From CAZGXM01 sp964529795 (GTDB lineage: Bacteria > Bacillota > JADQBR01), in assembly GCA_964529795.1 (NCBI GenBank), contig CAZGXM010000094.1:1-6764 (forward strand): DNA of 6,764 nucleotides. The letters run 5' to 3'. How positions within the stretch are numbered: the first letter of the stretch is position 1; every line of letters begins with the position of its first letter. The position numbers and the translations under genes are program-made. Positions 1 through 5,877 of the stretch are shown here, piece after piece. A model generated the notes under the pieces. It had not been told where the DNA came from, searched no databases, and saw only the letters and a program-made list of their open reading frames with translations.

Positions 1-111
1 TCCAATTAAAAGGATGTGCCCAGTTTTCGTTCCAGGTGTTGATAAACTGCAAAACCTCATCCATTCCTATTTCTATATTTTTAAAATCAGAACGGCGGAT
101 ACACTTTTGGG
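1..111 (-). pseudogene. IS630-family transposase, C-terminal remnant (runs off left edge)
   Basis: The minus strand from about position 109 to the left edge reads KCIRRSDF, then a helix-like stretch, then FINTWNENWAHPFNW. This matches the familiar C-terminal end of IS630-family DDE transposases (basic 'K-x-hydrophobic-RR-x-x-F' segment, then 'FI-x-x-WNEN-x-x-PF-x-W'). IS630 enzymes cut and paste into TA targets. The upstream catalytic part (the DDE core and the 'WLNQ-E' segment normally just before KxLRR) is absent; instead a 114-nt inverted-repeat element begins at position 112. The reading frame stays open through that element back to an in-frame TAG at 230-232, but those codons do not look like transposase, and I see no ribosome site or credible start. 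I read this as a remnant cut off on its 5' side. The 3' end lies outside the window. The family call is from recognised residues only. Confidence 0.72.
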
Positions 112-225
112 GTTTGGGGACGGTTCTTGACTTGAATTCCTGCATTTGGAAAATAATTATGGCTGTGGTTTCTGTTGGAGGATAATTCCATTTCTTGGTA
201 TTCAAGTCAAGAACCGTCCCCAAAC
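112..225. repeat. 114-nt inverted-repeat (MITE/REP-like) element
   Basis: Positions 112-137 and 200-225 are perfect reverse complements over 26 bp; the arms begin GTTTGGGGACGGTTCTTGAC. Symmetry continues inward on the same axis: CC at 139-140 with GG at 197-198, then TGGAA at 147-151 with TTCCA at 186-190. With a small bulge, TTAT (157-160) can pair with ATAA (182-185). The whole element can therefore fold into one long hairpin with a loop of roughly 20 nt. It has no supported gene. The G-rich 'GGGGACGGTTCT' ends resemble short palindromic repeats I associate with RAYT/IS200-like mobilisation in Peptococcaceae; that is recollection, not a search result. It lies between a transposase remnant and an operon terminator. 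No target-site duplication is evident. Confidence 0.75.
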
Positions 226-235
226 GATACTACAA

Positions 236-265
236 ATAAAAAAACTCCCTCCAAAAGGAGAGAGT
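236..265 (-). terminator. Rho-independent terminator after the aroQ-efp-CD1247 unit
   Basis: On the minus strand ACTCTCTCC, a TTTT loop and GGAGGGAGT form a 9-bp stem with a single G-U wobble (244-265), followed directly by a run of six T (238-243). It starts 19 nt after the stop codon of the CD1247-family gene, which fits the end of the whole leftward operon. Confidence 0.92.
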
Positions 266-283
266 CCTGAAATTAATTTCGTA

Positions 284-778
284 TTAAATATCGTCCGTTC
301 CCGAGTCATCAGTTTCGGTTTCCGGCTCCGGGTCCGGCTCTTCTTCCACAGTAACGTAGTCGTCATCATTGACAAAAACCACGGTATCGCAGTTGGGACA
401 GGCTACTTCAATGTAGTCATCATCATCCAAAATATCCGCATCGAAGCAGACGGTGTTGCCACACTCGGGGCATTCCACCTCAATCATGTCCGCATCTTCT
501 TCACCTTCGTAATAGTCGTCTTCATCCTCGTAATCGTCAGAAAAATCCTCGTCAGCCAGGTAGTAGTCATCTTCCAAGTCGTAAAGGTCTTCATCAATGC
601 TTTCCAGGTATTCTTCCAGTTCGTCTTGATTCGCCCGAAGGTCTTCCATCACCGCGGACATTTCTTCCAGTACCTCCACAATTCCCTGAAACAACTTGCC
701 TTCCTTGGAAGCGGGATCAAGTTCTATGCCAGCCATCAATCCCTGCAGGTAAGCAATCCTTTTCTTTAAGCCTTCCAT
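284..778 (-). CDS. CD1247-family acidic zinc-ribbon protein
   Basis: A 164-residue protein of unknown function. Residues 1-60 (beginning MEGLKKRIAYLQGLMAGIEL) form a charged, probably helical or coiled-coil segment like the N-terminal domain of the clostridial CD1247 family. Residues 62-100 are almost entirely Asp, Glu and Tyr. A four-cysteine zinc ribbon follows: CPEC at 103-106 and CPNC at 127-130, with an extra Cys at 111. The tail from about 137 is again acidic (PDPEPETETDD). There is no signal peptide or membrane segment, so it should be cytosolic. The start is an ATG with AAGGAGG (786-792) 7 nt upstream. It lies 70 nt after efp with no terminator between, so probably shares that transcript, and a terminator follows. 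Family naming rests on the N-terminal pattern. Zinc binding is inferred from the cysteines; a nucleic-acid or RNA-polymerase role would be a guess. Confidence 0.85.
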   Translation of the reverse strand: MEGLKKRIAYLQGLMAGIELDPASKEGKLFQGIVEVLEEMSAVMEDLRANQDELEEYLESIDEDLYDLEDDYYLADEDFSDDYEDEDDYYEGEEDADMIEVECPECGNTVCFDADILDDDDYIEVACPNCDTVVFVNDDDYVTVEEEPDPEPETETDDSGTDDI

Positions 779-800
779 TTTTTATCCTCCTTTCATCCCA

Positions 801-810
801 TAGTAGTATT
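801..810 (-). other. Leader motif AATACTACTA, CD1247-gene copy
   Basis: This is the same 10-mer as in the tldD leader, here 22 nt before the ATG of the CD1247-family gene and just upstream of its ribosome site. Upstream stands GGGATTA and, 14 nt on, GGGAAAT, which is a poor sigma-H match with long spacing. An internal promoter is possible but weakly supported. Confidence 0.3.
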
Positions 811-848
811 TCCCGCAGCAAATAATTTTAATCCCGGGACCACCCTCT

Positions 849-1406
849 CTATGCCCGGGTGATATACTCTCCGGTCCTGGTGTCAATACGCAGCACATCA
901 CCCACATTAATAAACAGCGGCACCTGTACCGTTGCGCCTGTTTCCAGAGTAGCAGACTTGGTGGCGCCGGTAGCGGTATCGCCCTTGATGCCCGGCTCGG
1001 TTTCCACAACTTCCAACTCAACAAAGTTGGGCAGTTCCACATCAATAATGGTGCTGCCGTGCATGGCCACGTCCAGCAACATGTTGTCCTTCATAAACTT
1101 GCTTTTGTCACCGATAATGTCGCTGGGAATCTGCATCTGCTCGTAAGTATTGGTATCCATGAAATAATAAAACTGACCGTCATTATACAGGTACTGCATC
1201 TGTTTTCTTTCCACATGCGCCTTGGACACCTTTTCACCGGCCCGGAAGGTTTTTTCTACTGTAGCTCCGGTCATCAAGTTTTTCAACTTGGAGCGTACAA
1301 AGGCCGCACCCTTCCCCGGCTTGACATGCTGGAAATCCAAAACCTGATAAATCTCGCCAGCCAACTCAATAGTCAAACCGGTCCGAAAATCGTTTGTAGA
1401 AATCAT
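849..1406 (-). CDS. efp: Translation elongation factor P
   Basis: EF-P binds ribosomes stalled on consecutive prolines, between the P and E sites, and promotes peptide-bond formation. The 185-residue length is standard. The N-terminal KOW-like domain (about 1-65) begins MISTNDFRTGLTIEL and carries the loop HVKPGKGAAFVR, which puts Lys32 at the tip where the modified residue sits. Two OB domains follow, with ELPNFVELEVVETEPGIKGD in the central region and the C-terminal ending GEYITRA. The sequence closely resembles Bacillus EF-P, where Lys32 carries 5-aminopentanol; an Arg (EarP-type) or E. coli-type assignment is not supported. No modification enzyme is in the window. I chose the ATG at 1406 because GGAGG (1414-1418) lies 7 nt upstream and the family starts at MIS; the longer frame to 1454 would add 16 non-homologous residues. 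It is 40 nt downstream of the M24 peptidase gene. Confidence 0.97.
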   Translation of the reverse strand: MISTNDFRTGLTIELAGEIYQVLDFQHVKPGKGAAFVRSKLKNLMTGATVEKTFRAGEKVSKAHVERKQMQYLYNDGQFYYFMDTNTYEQMQIPSDIIGDKSKFMKDNMLLDVAMHGSTIIDVELPNFVELEVVETEPGIKGDTATGATKSATLETGATVQVPLFINVGDVLRIDTRTGEYITRA

Positions 1407-1424
1407 CTCATTTCCTCCCCTCAG

Positions 1425-1434
1425 CCTGGTTGCA
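1425..1434 (-). other. Leader motif TGCAACCAGG, copy upstream of efp
   Basis: The 10-mer TGCAACCAGG lies 6 nt upstream of the GGAGG ribosome site of efp. The same 10-mer occurs at 2985-2994 just upstream of the aroQ ribosome site, and similarity continues for about ten more bases into the Shine-Dalgarno. At aroQ it forms the 5' arm of a hairpin; here the matching 3' arm is missing. Its function is unknown. Confidence 0.4.
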
Positions 1435-1446
1435 ATACGCGTAAGT

Positions 1447-2511
1447 TTAGACAATTAAAAATTCTTTGTTACTCCCTGTGAGGATTTCACACCCCGTAGA
1501 GGTAACCAGAACCATATCCTCTATCCGCACACCGCCCCAATCGGGCAGGTAAATACCCGGTTCCACGGTAACCACCATCCCCGGTTCCAGCACCGTATCG
1601 ACGTTGGGTGCCAACCGCGGGCCTTCGTGGACAGCCAGGCCCACGCCGTGACCGAGGCCGTGGCCAAAATATTCACCATAACCGTGGTTTGAGATTATTT
1701 CTCGGGCAACCTCGTCTACTTCCGCGCCGGCCAACCCCGGTTTTATTATATCAATCGCCGCCAGCTGGGCTTCCAGCACAATGCGGTAGATTTCCTCCTG
1801 TTTTTCCATGCTTTTACCCACAGCCACCGTACGCGTTATATCCGAATGATAACCACAATAAACTGCACCAAAATCCATAACCACCAAGTCACCCGGTTGG
1901 ATCTTCTTATCCCCGGCAACTCCGTGAGGCAGCGCCCCCCGGTATCCCGATGCCACAATAAAATCAAAGGCAGGACCGCTGGCCCCCTGGCGCCGCATGT
2001 AAAACTCCAACTCCAGGCTTACCTCCTGCTCAATCTTACCCGGTGAGATAAACCGGCTGATAAAGCTGAAACCTTCGTCGGCAAGGCGAACAGCCTTTTT
2101 TAAAGTCTCCAGTTCATCCCTGTTCTTTATCAACCGCAGCTCTTCCACCCAGCCCCTGACCGGTTCCAGAGTCACCGTCAGCTTGTCCCGCAATTCGCGG
2201 TACTGCTTGAAAGTGACGTGCTCTTCCTCAAAGGCGAGAGTTTCAATTTGTAAGTCATCCAACAGCTTTGCCACGTCCTTCAAGCGTTCAGCGCCATACT
2301 GCACTACCTGCAAATGGGGCGCCTGGCCTTTAGCCTGCTCCGTATAACGGAAATCAGTAAGTAAAAAAGCTTTTTCCCGGGTAACCAAAACCATCCCCGC
2401 AGTACCGGTGAAGCCGCTCAAATAACGCCGGTTTTCCGGGTTCTCAATGAGAACTGCGTCTATGGAAGCAGTCTTTAATTTTTCCCGTAGCTTTTCCAGC
2501 CGCCGTTTCAA
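1447..2511 (-). CDS. M24 family Xaa-Pro peptidase (YqhT-like aminopeptidase P)
   Basis: A cytosolic metallopeptidase that hydrolyses Xaa-Pro bonds in peptides. The N-terminal creatinase-like domain (about 1-125) has NRRYLSGFTGTAG and LLTDFRY. The C-terminal pita-bread domain has all five metal ligands in order: Asp213 in VMDFG, Asp224 in HSDITRT, His288 in GHGLGHGVG, Glu317 in TVEPGIY and Glu331 in RIEDM. The supporting histidines LPHG (196) and VHEGPR (295) are also present. At 354 residues it matches the short Firmicute form (B. subtilis YqhT is the positional equivalent) rather than the longer E. coli PepP. The start is TTG: AGGAGG (2518-2523) sits 6 nt upstream and overlaps the aroQ stop codon, so the two genes are translationally close. 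efp follows 40 nt later. Choosing between aminopeptidase P and prolidase (dipeptidase) is not possible from sequence alone. Confidence 0.93.
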   Translation of the reverse strand: MKRRLEKLREKLKTASIDAVLIENPENRRYLSGFTGTAGMVLVTREKAFLLTDFRYTEQAKGQAPHLQVVQYGAERLKDVAKLLDDLQIETLAFEEEHVTFKQYRELRDKLTVTLEPVRGWVEELRLIKNRDELETLKKAVRLADEGFSFISRFISPGKIEQEVSLELEFYMRRQGASGPAFDFIVASGYRGALPHGVAGDKKIQPGDLVVMDFGAVYCGYHSDITRTVAVGKSMEKQEEIYRIVLEAQLAAIDIIKPGLAGAEVDEVAREIISNHGYGEYFGHGLGHGVGLAVHEGPRLAPNVDTVLEPGMVVTVEPGIYLPDWGGVRIEDMVLVTSTGCEILTGSNKEFLIV

Positions 2512-2521
2512 CTTTTTCCTC

Positions 2522-2965
2522 CTATTTACCCGTACCGGTTACCAATAGTTTTGCCGCTTCCAGGGCAAGAAAATAACCGTATTTGCCAAAACCGCTAATC
2601 TGCCCCGCCGCCACCGGCGCAATCACCGACCAGTGCCTGAATTCCTCCCGGGCGGCAATATTGGACAAATGCACTTCAATCACCGGCACCGCCACCGCTG
2701 CTACAGCATCCCTGATAGCGATGCTGTAATGGCTGTAAGCGGCCGGGTTGAAAATGATGCAGTCAGCTTTTCCGGGGGCGGACTGTATCTTTTCTACCAA
2801 CCAACCTTCATGGTTGGATTGGTAGCACTCCACCTCCAGGCCCAGTTTTTCCCCCCGGCGGATAATTTCCTCGTTGATTCCCTCCAAAGTGTCCTTACCG
2901 TAAATCTGCGGCTCTCTTTGACCCAAAAGATTTAAATTGGGCCCGTTAAGTACCCATATCGTCAC
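2522..2965 (-). CDS. aroQ: Type II 3-dehydroquinate dehydratase
   Basis: Catalyses 3-dehydroquinate to 3-dehydroshikimate, step three of the shikimate pathway, as a cytosolic dodecamer with a flavodoxin-like fold. The 147-residue length is typical. It begins with the family signature NGPNLNLLGQREPQIYG, giving Arg17 and the catalytic Tyr22 on the flexible lid. It continues with NHEG (51-54), FNP with Asn73, HYSIAIRDA with His79, the catalytic His99 in EVHLSN, and Arg110 in REEFRHWS. All expected catalytic and substrate-binding residues are present, so it should be active. The start is GTG at 2965, 9 nt after AAGGAG, inside a predicted leader hairpin. It is first in a unit with the Xaa-Pro peptidase, efp and the CD1247 gene, and has its own likely promoter 97 nt or less after tldE. 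No other aromatic biosynthesis gene is in the window. Confidence 0.97.
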   Translation of the reverse strand: MTIWVLNGPNLNLLGQREPQIYGKDTLEGINEEIIRRGEKLGLEVECYQSNHEGWLVEKIQSAPGKADCIIFNPAAYSHYSIAIRDAVAAVAVPVIEVHLSNIAAREEFRHWSVIAPVAAGQISGFGKYGYFLALEAAKLLVTGTGK

Positions 2966-2990
2966 CAGGCTTCACTCCTTTAAACCTGGT
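2964..2990 (-). promoter_or_regulatory. aroQ leader hairpin with the Shine-Dalgarno in its loop
   Basis: On the minus strand ACCAGGTTT (2990-2982) pairs with AAGCCTGGT (2972-2964) in a 9-bp stem with one G-U wobble. The 9-nt loop AAAGGAGTG contains the ribosome binding site. The 3' arm takes in the first two bases of the GTG start codon. This places the ribosome site exposed and the start codon partly paired, so it may set the translation rate of aroQ. The pairing is visible; a regulatory role is inferred. Confidence 0.55.
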
Positions 2991-2993
2991 TGC

Positions 2994-3022
2994 ATTTTAC
3001 CACTTTTTTCATATCTAAACAA
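2994..3022 (-). promoter_or_regulatory. Sigma-A-like promoter for the aroQ unit
   Basis: On the minus strand TTGTTT (3022-3017) and TAAAAT (2999-2994) are separated by exactly 17 nt. The -10 matches the consensus at five of six positions and the -35 keeps TTG. Initiation about 7 nt downstream would start the transcript at or just inside the leader hairpin, leaving a 5' leader of roughly 20 nt before the aroQ GTG. Confidence 0.6.
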
Positions 3023-3062
3023 TATCTTTAGCAACATTAGCGCTCGACTTTTGACCTTTTTA

Positions 3063-4403
3063 CTAGGCACCGCTAATGGTCATCCGGGAGATACGCACCG
3101 TGGGCGACCCCTTGCCCACGAAAAAGGTCATGTCGTTGCCAACACAGTCTATGGATTTCAAAAGTTCCATTACATTGCCGGCAATGGCTACACCGCGTAC
3201 CGGGCGGGTAAACTGCCCGTTTTCTATCCACAGCCCCGAAGCCCCCACGGAAAAATCTCCGGAAATGGGATTGGCCGTGTGCATACCCATTACCTCGGTA
3301 ATATAAAGGCCTTTATCTATTTCGCCCAACAGTTTCTCCCCGGGTGTGCCGCCCGGGGCAATATAAAAGTTGGTGGTACCAACCTCGGGTGTCCCTTTAA
3401 AGGAACTGCGGGTGCCGTTGCCGGTGGATGCGACACCGTCTTTTGCCGCAGTATATGTATTATGCAGGAAACCCTTCAGCTCCCCCTTATCAATCAGCAC
3501 AGTCTTACCCGCAGGCACGCCCTCACCGTCCATGGGCGCAGAAATGATACCGCCGGCCATCGTCCCGTCATCAATAACGGTCAGCAACTCTGAACCGACG
3601 GCTTTTCCCACTTTGCCGGCAAAAAGGGATTTCCCTTTCTGCACCGCTTCCGCAGACAGGGCCGGGGCAATCACGCCCAAAAAATTGGTAGCCACATAGG
3701 GATCAAGCACCACTGTGGCCCGCTGGGTGTTAATCTCCTTTGCCCCCAGCATGCGTACTGCCTTCTCCGCACCTTCTTCCCCTACCTCTTTGGGATTTAA
3801 CTGGTTGTATTTTAACCGGTACTGCAGGCCAAAGCCGGTCTGCTGCTCGTCATTTTCTTCAGCGACCAAAAAGGCATAGGCCCCACAGTAAGCGCCTTGA
3901 TATTCCTCATTAATACCGTGGGAATTAACAATTGCCACACGGTAGACTGAATCCTGGTAGGCACAGCGCTCGGTAATGGTTACCCTCCGGTCATACTGCC
4001 GGGCATAGTGCTCTATTTCTTTGGCCAAATTTATTTTATCCTCTACCGGTGTGCTTTCAATAGCCGGGTCGAATATGTCCAGCTTGGCATAACCCCGTGC
4101 AGGTTTCGGTAGAATATTAAATTCATCCACCGTGGCTCTTTTGGCATTTTCCAGTGCCTGGGAAATCACAAATTCCAAGCCCCCGGGAGTCAGGTCAGCG
4201 GTATAGGCAAAACCCATTCTCCCTTCTTTAAACACCCGCATACACAGGCCGGCGCTCTCCGCCACCTTCATATTCTCCACTTCCTGATTGGCCACTTCAA
4301 TATTAAGTTCCCTGTCGGACACAATAAAACTTTCGGCCGCCGCGGCACCTTGTTTTAAGGCCCTGGCTACCGTATCTTCACCCAACTTACGCAAGTTTGC
4401 CAC
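3063..4403 (-). CDS. tldE: TldE/PmbA family subunit of the TldD/TldE protease
   Basis: The partner subunit of TldD. In E. coli the TldD-TldE heterodimer is a zinc protease that degrades unfolded peptides, matures microcin B17 and cleaves CcdA. This 446-residue protein has the N-terminal PmbA/TldA domain (about 1-130), the central part ending near VVLDPYVATNFLGV, and the conserved C-terminal region GNGTRSSFKGTPEVGTTNFY, ISGDFSVGASGLWIENG and RGVAIAGNVMELL. At the place where TldD carries HExxxH it has none, as expected of the non-catalytic partner. I prefer the GTG at 4403: AGGAGGTGA (4412-4420) lies 8 nt upstream, whereas the frame's earlier GTG at 4415 is inside that ribosome site. The spacing to tldD is 15 nt, and the ribosome site overlaps the tldD stop, so co-translation is likely. 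The substrate is unknown; no RiPP precursor is visible nearby. Confidence 0.94.
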   Translation of the reverse strand: MANLRKLGEDTVARALKQGAAAAESFIVSDRELNIEVANQEVENMKVAESAGLCMRVFKEGRMGFAYTADLTPGGLEFVISQALENAKRATVDEFNILPKPARGYAKLDIFDPAIESTPVEDKINLAKEIEHYARQYDRRVTITERCAYQDSVYRVAIVNSHGINEEYQGAYCGAYAFLVAEENDEQQTGFGLQYRLKYNQLNPKEVGEEGAEKAVRMLGAKEINTQRATVVLDPYVATNFLGVIAPALSAEAVQKGKSLFAGKVGKAVGSELLTVIDDGTMAGGIISAPMDGEGVPAGKTVLIDKGELKGFLHNTYTAAKDGVASTGNGTRSSFKGTPEVGTTNFYIAPGGTPGEKLLGEIDKGLYITEVMGMHTANPISGDFSVGASGLWIENGQFTRPVRGVAIAGNVMELLKSIDCVGNDMTFFVGKGSPTVRISRMTISGA

Positions 4404-4418
4404 TGCAAGTGTCACCTC

Positions 4419-5810
4419 CTAATCTTCATCCAGTATGCCGCCAACCACCAGTTCCGGGATGCGAATGGTGGGCTGGGCATCGGAAACCGGTGCCCCCTGA
4501 CCGTCTTTACCACAGGTACCGATGGCAAATCCCAGGTCGTTACCCACTCGGTCCACGATCTGTAAAACCTTGGGGCCGTTTCCCGTCAACGTTGCACCCC
4601 GCACCAGCGGCCCTACTTTGCCGTCCTTGATTAGATACCCTTCAGCCACGTCAAAGACAAAATCACCGTTGGTGGTATTTACCTGGCCGCCACCCATCTT
4701 TTTCACCAGCAGGCCTTCCTTGGTCTCACGGATAATTTCCTCCGGGTCACTTTCCCCCGGGGCAATATATGTATTGGTCATCCGCGGGATGGGACGGTCC
4801 TGGTAAGACTGCCGCCTGCCGTTACCGTTGGAGAAACGTCCCTCCTTCATGGCTGTCAGTTTATCGTACATGTAGCTCTTTAAAATACCCTTTTCTATCA
4901 AAACTGTCTTTTCCCCGGGCGTGCCCTCATCATCATAGGCCAGGGAACCGTAGTTTCCCGGGATGGTGGCGTCATCAATTACCGTTACCAGCTCTGACGC
5001 CACTTTTTCGCCGACCTTACCGGCATATACCGACAGTTTCTTCTGCACCAAATCCGCTTCCAAACCGTGGCCGCAGGCCTCATGCACCATGGTACCCCCT
5101 GCTTCACCGGCCATTACCACCGGCATACGACCTGCCGGCGCCGGTTTGGCATCCAGCAAGGCCACCGCCCGTTTGGCCGCAGACCGGGCGATTTCCTCCA
5201 TGTTAACTTCATCAAAGATTTCAAAGCCCTGCAGGCCACCAGCAGATTCAAAGCCGGTCTGAATGGCGTCGCCTTCCTGGGCCACAGCGTTAATCACCAC
5301 CCGGGTGCGGATGCGTTCGTCCTCCACAAGGGTGCCTTCACTGTTGGCTATCAGCACTACCTGTTCCACATCGCCGTAACCCACCGTCACCTGCTTGATG
5401 CGCGGGTCAATGTCCCGGGCAGCCTTATCCATCTTTTCCACCAGGGCAACCTTGTCTTCAATGGCTACTGCTGCCGGTTTCTTTTTAAAGTCCGGCTGCC
5501 AGTTGGCAGGTACACTTTGCAAGGATGACGCCACCCGGCCGGTCTCCCCTTTTACCGCTTTGCTCACCAAAGCAGCCAGCTTTTCCAGGCCTGCCACAGT
5601 GATGTCATTGGTATGGGCGTAGGAAGTACTGTCCCCGGATATGACCCGGATACCCGCACCCACGTCAAGGCCGGAATTGATTCGCTCAATTTTTCCCGCT
5701 TCCAGGCTGATGGTAGTAGTGCGCTTTCGTTCCACAAAAATATCGGCGAAATCACCGCCGTTTTCAAGTGCTATCTTCAGTATCCGGATTATATTTTCCT
5801 TATTAACCAT
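4419..5810 (-). CDS. tldD: TldD metalloprotease subunit
   Basis: The catalytic subunit of the TldD/TldE protease, a cytosolic U62 metallopeptidase. With the ATG at 5810 it is 463 residues, close to the family norm. The N-terminal domain (about 1-135) contains LEAGKIERINSG. The zinc helix is HEACGHGLEADL with His243, Glu244 and His248 (HExxxH). Further conserved blocks are DDEGTPGEKTVLIEKG, GNGRRQSYQDRPIPRMTNTY and GGGQVNTTNGDFVF. The third zinc ligand of E. coli TldD, a cysteine near the C-terminus, corresponds to Cys433 in GTCGKDGQ. All catalytic residues are intact. The ATG follows GGGGTGAG closely; an upstream TTG (5825) lies before that site and is unlikely. It is first in a two-gene unit with tldE, about 40 nt downstream of a sigma-H-like promoter. 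Its natural substrate cannot be told from the sequence. Confidence 0.96.
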   Translation of the reverse strand: MVNKENIIRILKIALENGGDFADIFVERKRTTTISLEAGKIERINSGLDVGAGIRVISGDSTSYAHTNDITVAGLEKLAALVSKAVKGETGRVASSLQSVPANWQPDFKKKPAAVAIEDKVALVEKMDKAARDIDPRIKQVTVGYGDVEQVVLIANSEGTLVEDERIRTRVVINAVAQEGDAIQTGFESAGGLQGFEIFDEVNMEEIARSAAKRAVALLDAKPAPAGRMPVVMAGEAGGTMVHEACGHGLEADLVQKKLSVYAGKVGEKVASELVTVIDDATIPGNYGSLAYDDEGTPGEKTVLIEKGILKSYMYDKLTAMKEGRFSNGNGRRQSYQDRPIPRMTNTYIAPGESDPEEIIRETKEGLLVKKMGGGQVNTTNGDFVFDVAEGYLIKDGKVGPLVRGATLTGNGPKVLQIVDRVGNDLGFAIGTCGKDGQGAPVSDAQPTIRIPELVVGGILDED

Positions 5811-5840
5811 TTGCTCACCCCACAATTACTTTCTGTTGCC

Positions 5841-5850
5841 TAGTAGTATT
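5841..5850 (-). other. Leader motif AATACTACTA, tldD copy
   Basis: AATACTACTA directly follows the GAAT of the sigma-H-like -10 and would span the transcription start. An identical 10-mer on the same strand is found at 801-810 in the leader of the CD1247-family gene. It may be part of a recurring promoter type or chance. Confidence 0.35.
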
Positions 5851-5877
5851 ATTCAAGTAAAAGCAAAATATTCCTGC
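5851..5877 (-). promoter_or_regulatory. Sigma-H-like promoter upstream of tldD
   Basis: On the minus strand GCAGGAATA (5877-5869), an 11-nt spacer and CTTGAAT (5857-5851) fit the Bacillus sigma-H pattern (RnAGGAwWW, 11-12 nt, RnnGAAT) at every fixed base except a C for the first R of the -10. The -10 lies about 40 nt before the tldD ATG. Sigma-H drives transition-phase and early sporulation genes, so tldDE may be raised at that stage. I saw no comparably good sigma-A pair in the spacer. Confidence 0.5.

Noticed and set aside
1..235. CRISPR array or attachment site at the left end
   Set aside because: Only one inverted pair is present, with no series of direct repeats and spacers, no tRNA and no integrase.
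146..769. Long plus-strand open frame opposite the CD1247-family gene
   Set aside because: It is the antisense of an acidic, low-complexity coding region (GAY/GAR codons read as Val/Ile/Phe/Leu), has no ribosome site, and runs through the terminator and part of the dyad.
779..848. Terminator or separate promoter between efp and the CD1247-family gene
   Set aside because: Only a loopless TCCCGGGA palindrome is visible, with no stem-loop and T-run. No well-spaced -35/-10 pair was found, so read-through is more likely.
1407..1454. N-terminal extension of EF-P to 1454
   Set aside because: The extra 16 residues include the translated ribosome site and match nothing in EF-P; ATG 1406 has correct spacing and the family N-terminus.
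2937..3593. Plus-strand 218-codon frame opposite tldE
   Set aside because: It lies antisense to strongly conserved tldE, with no recognisable domain or ribosome site.
4769..5528. Plus-strand frames opposite tldD
   Set aside because: They are proline/arginine/histidine-rich shadows of the tldD coding strand, with no family resemblance.
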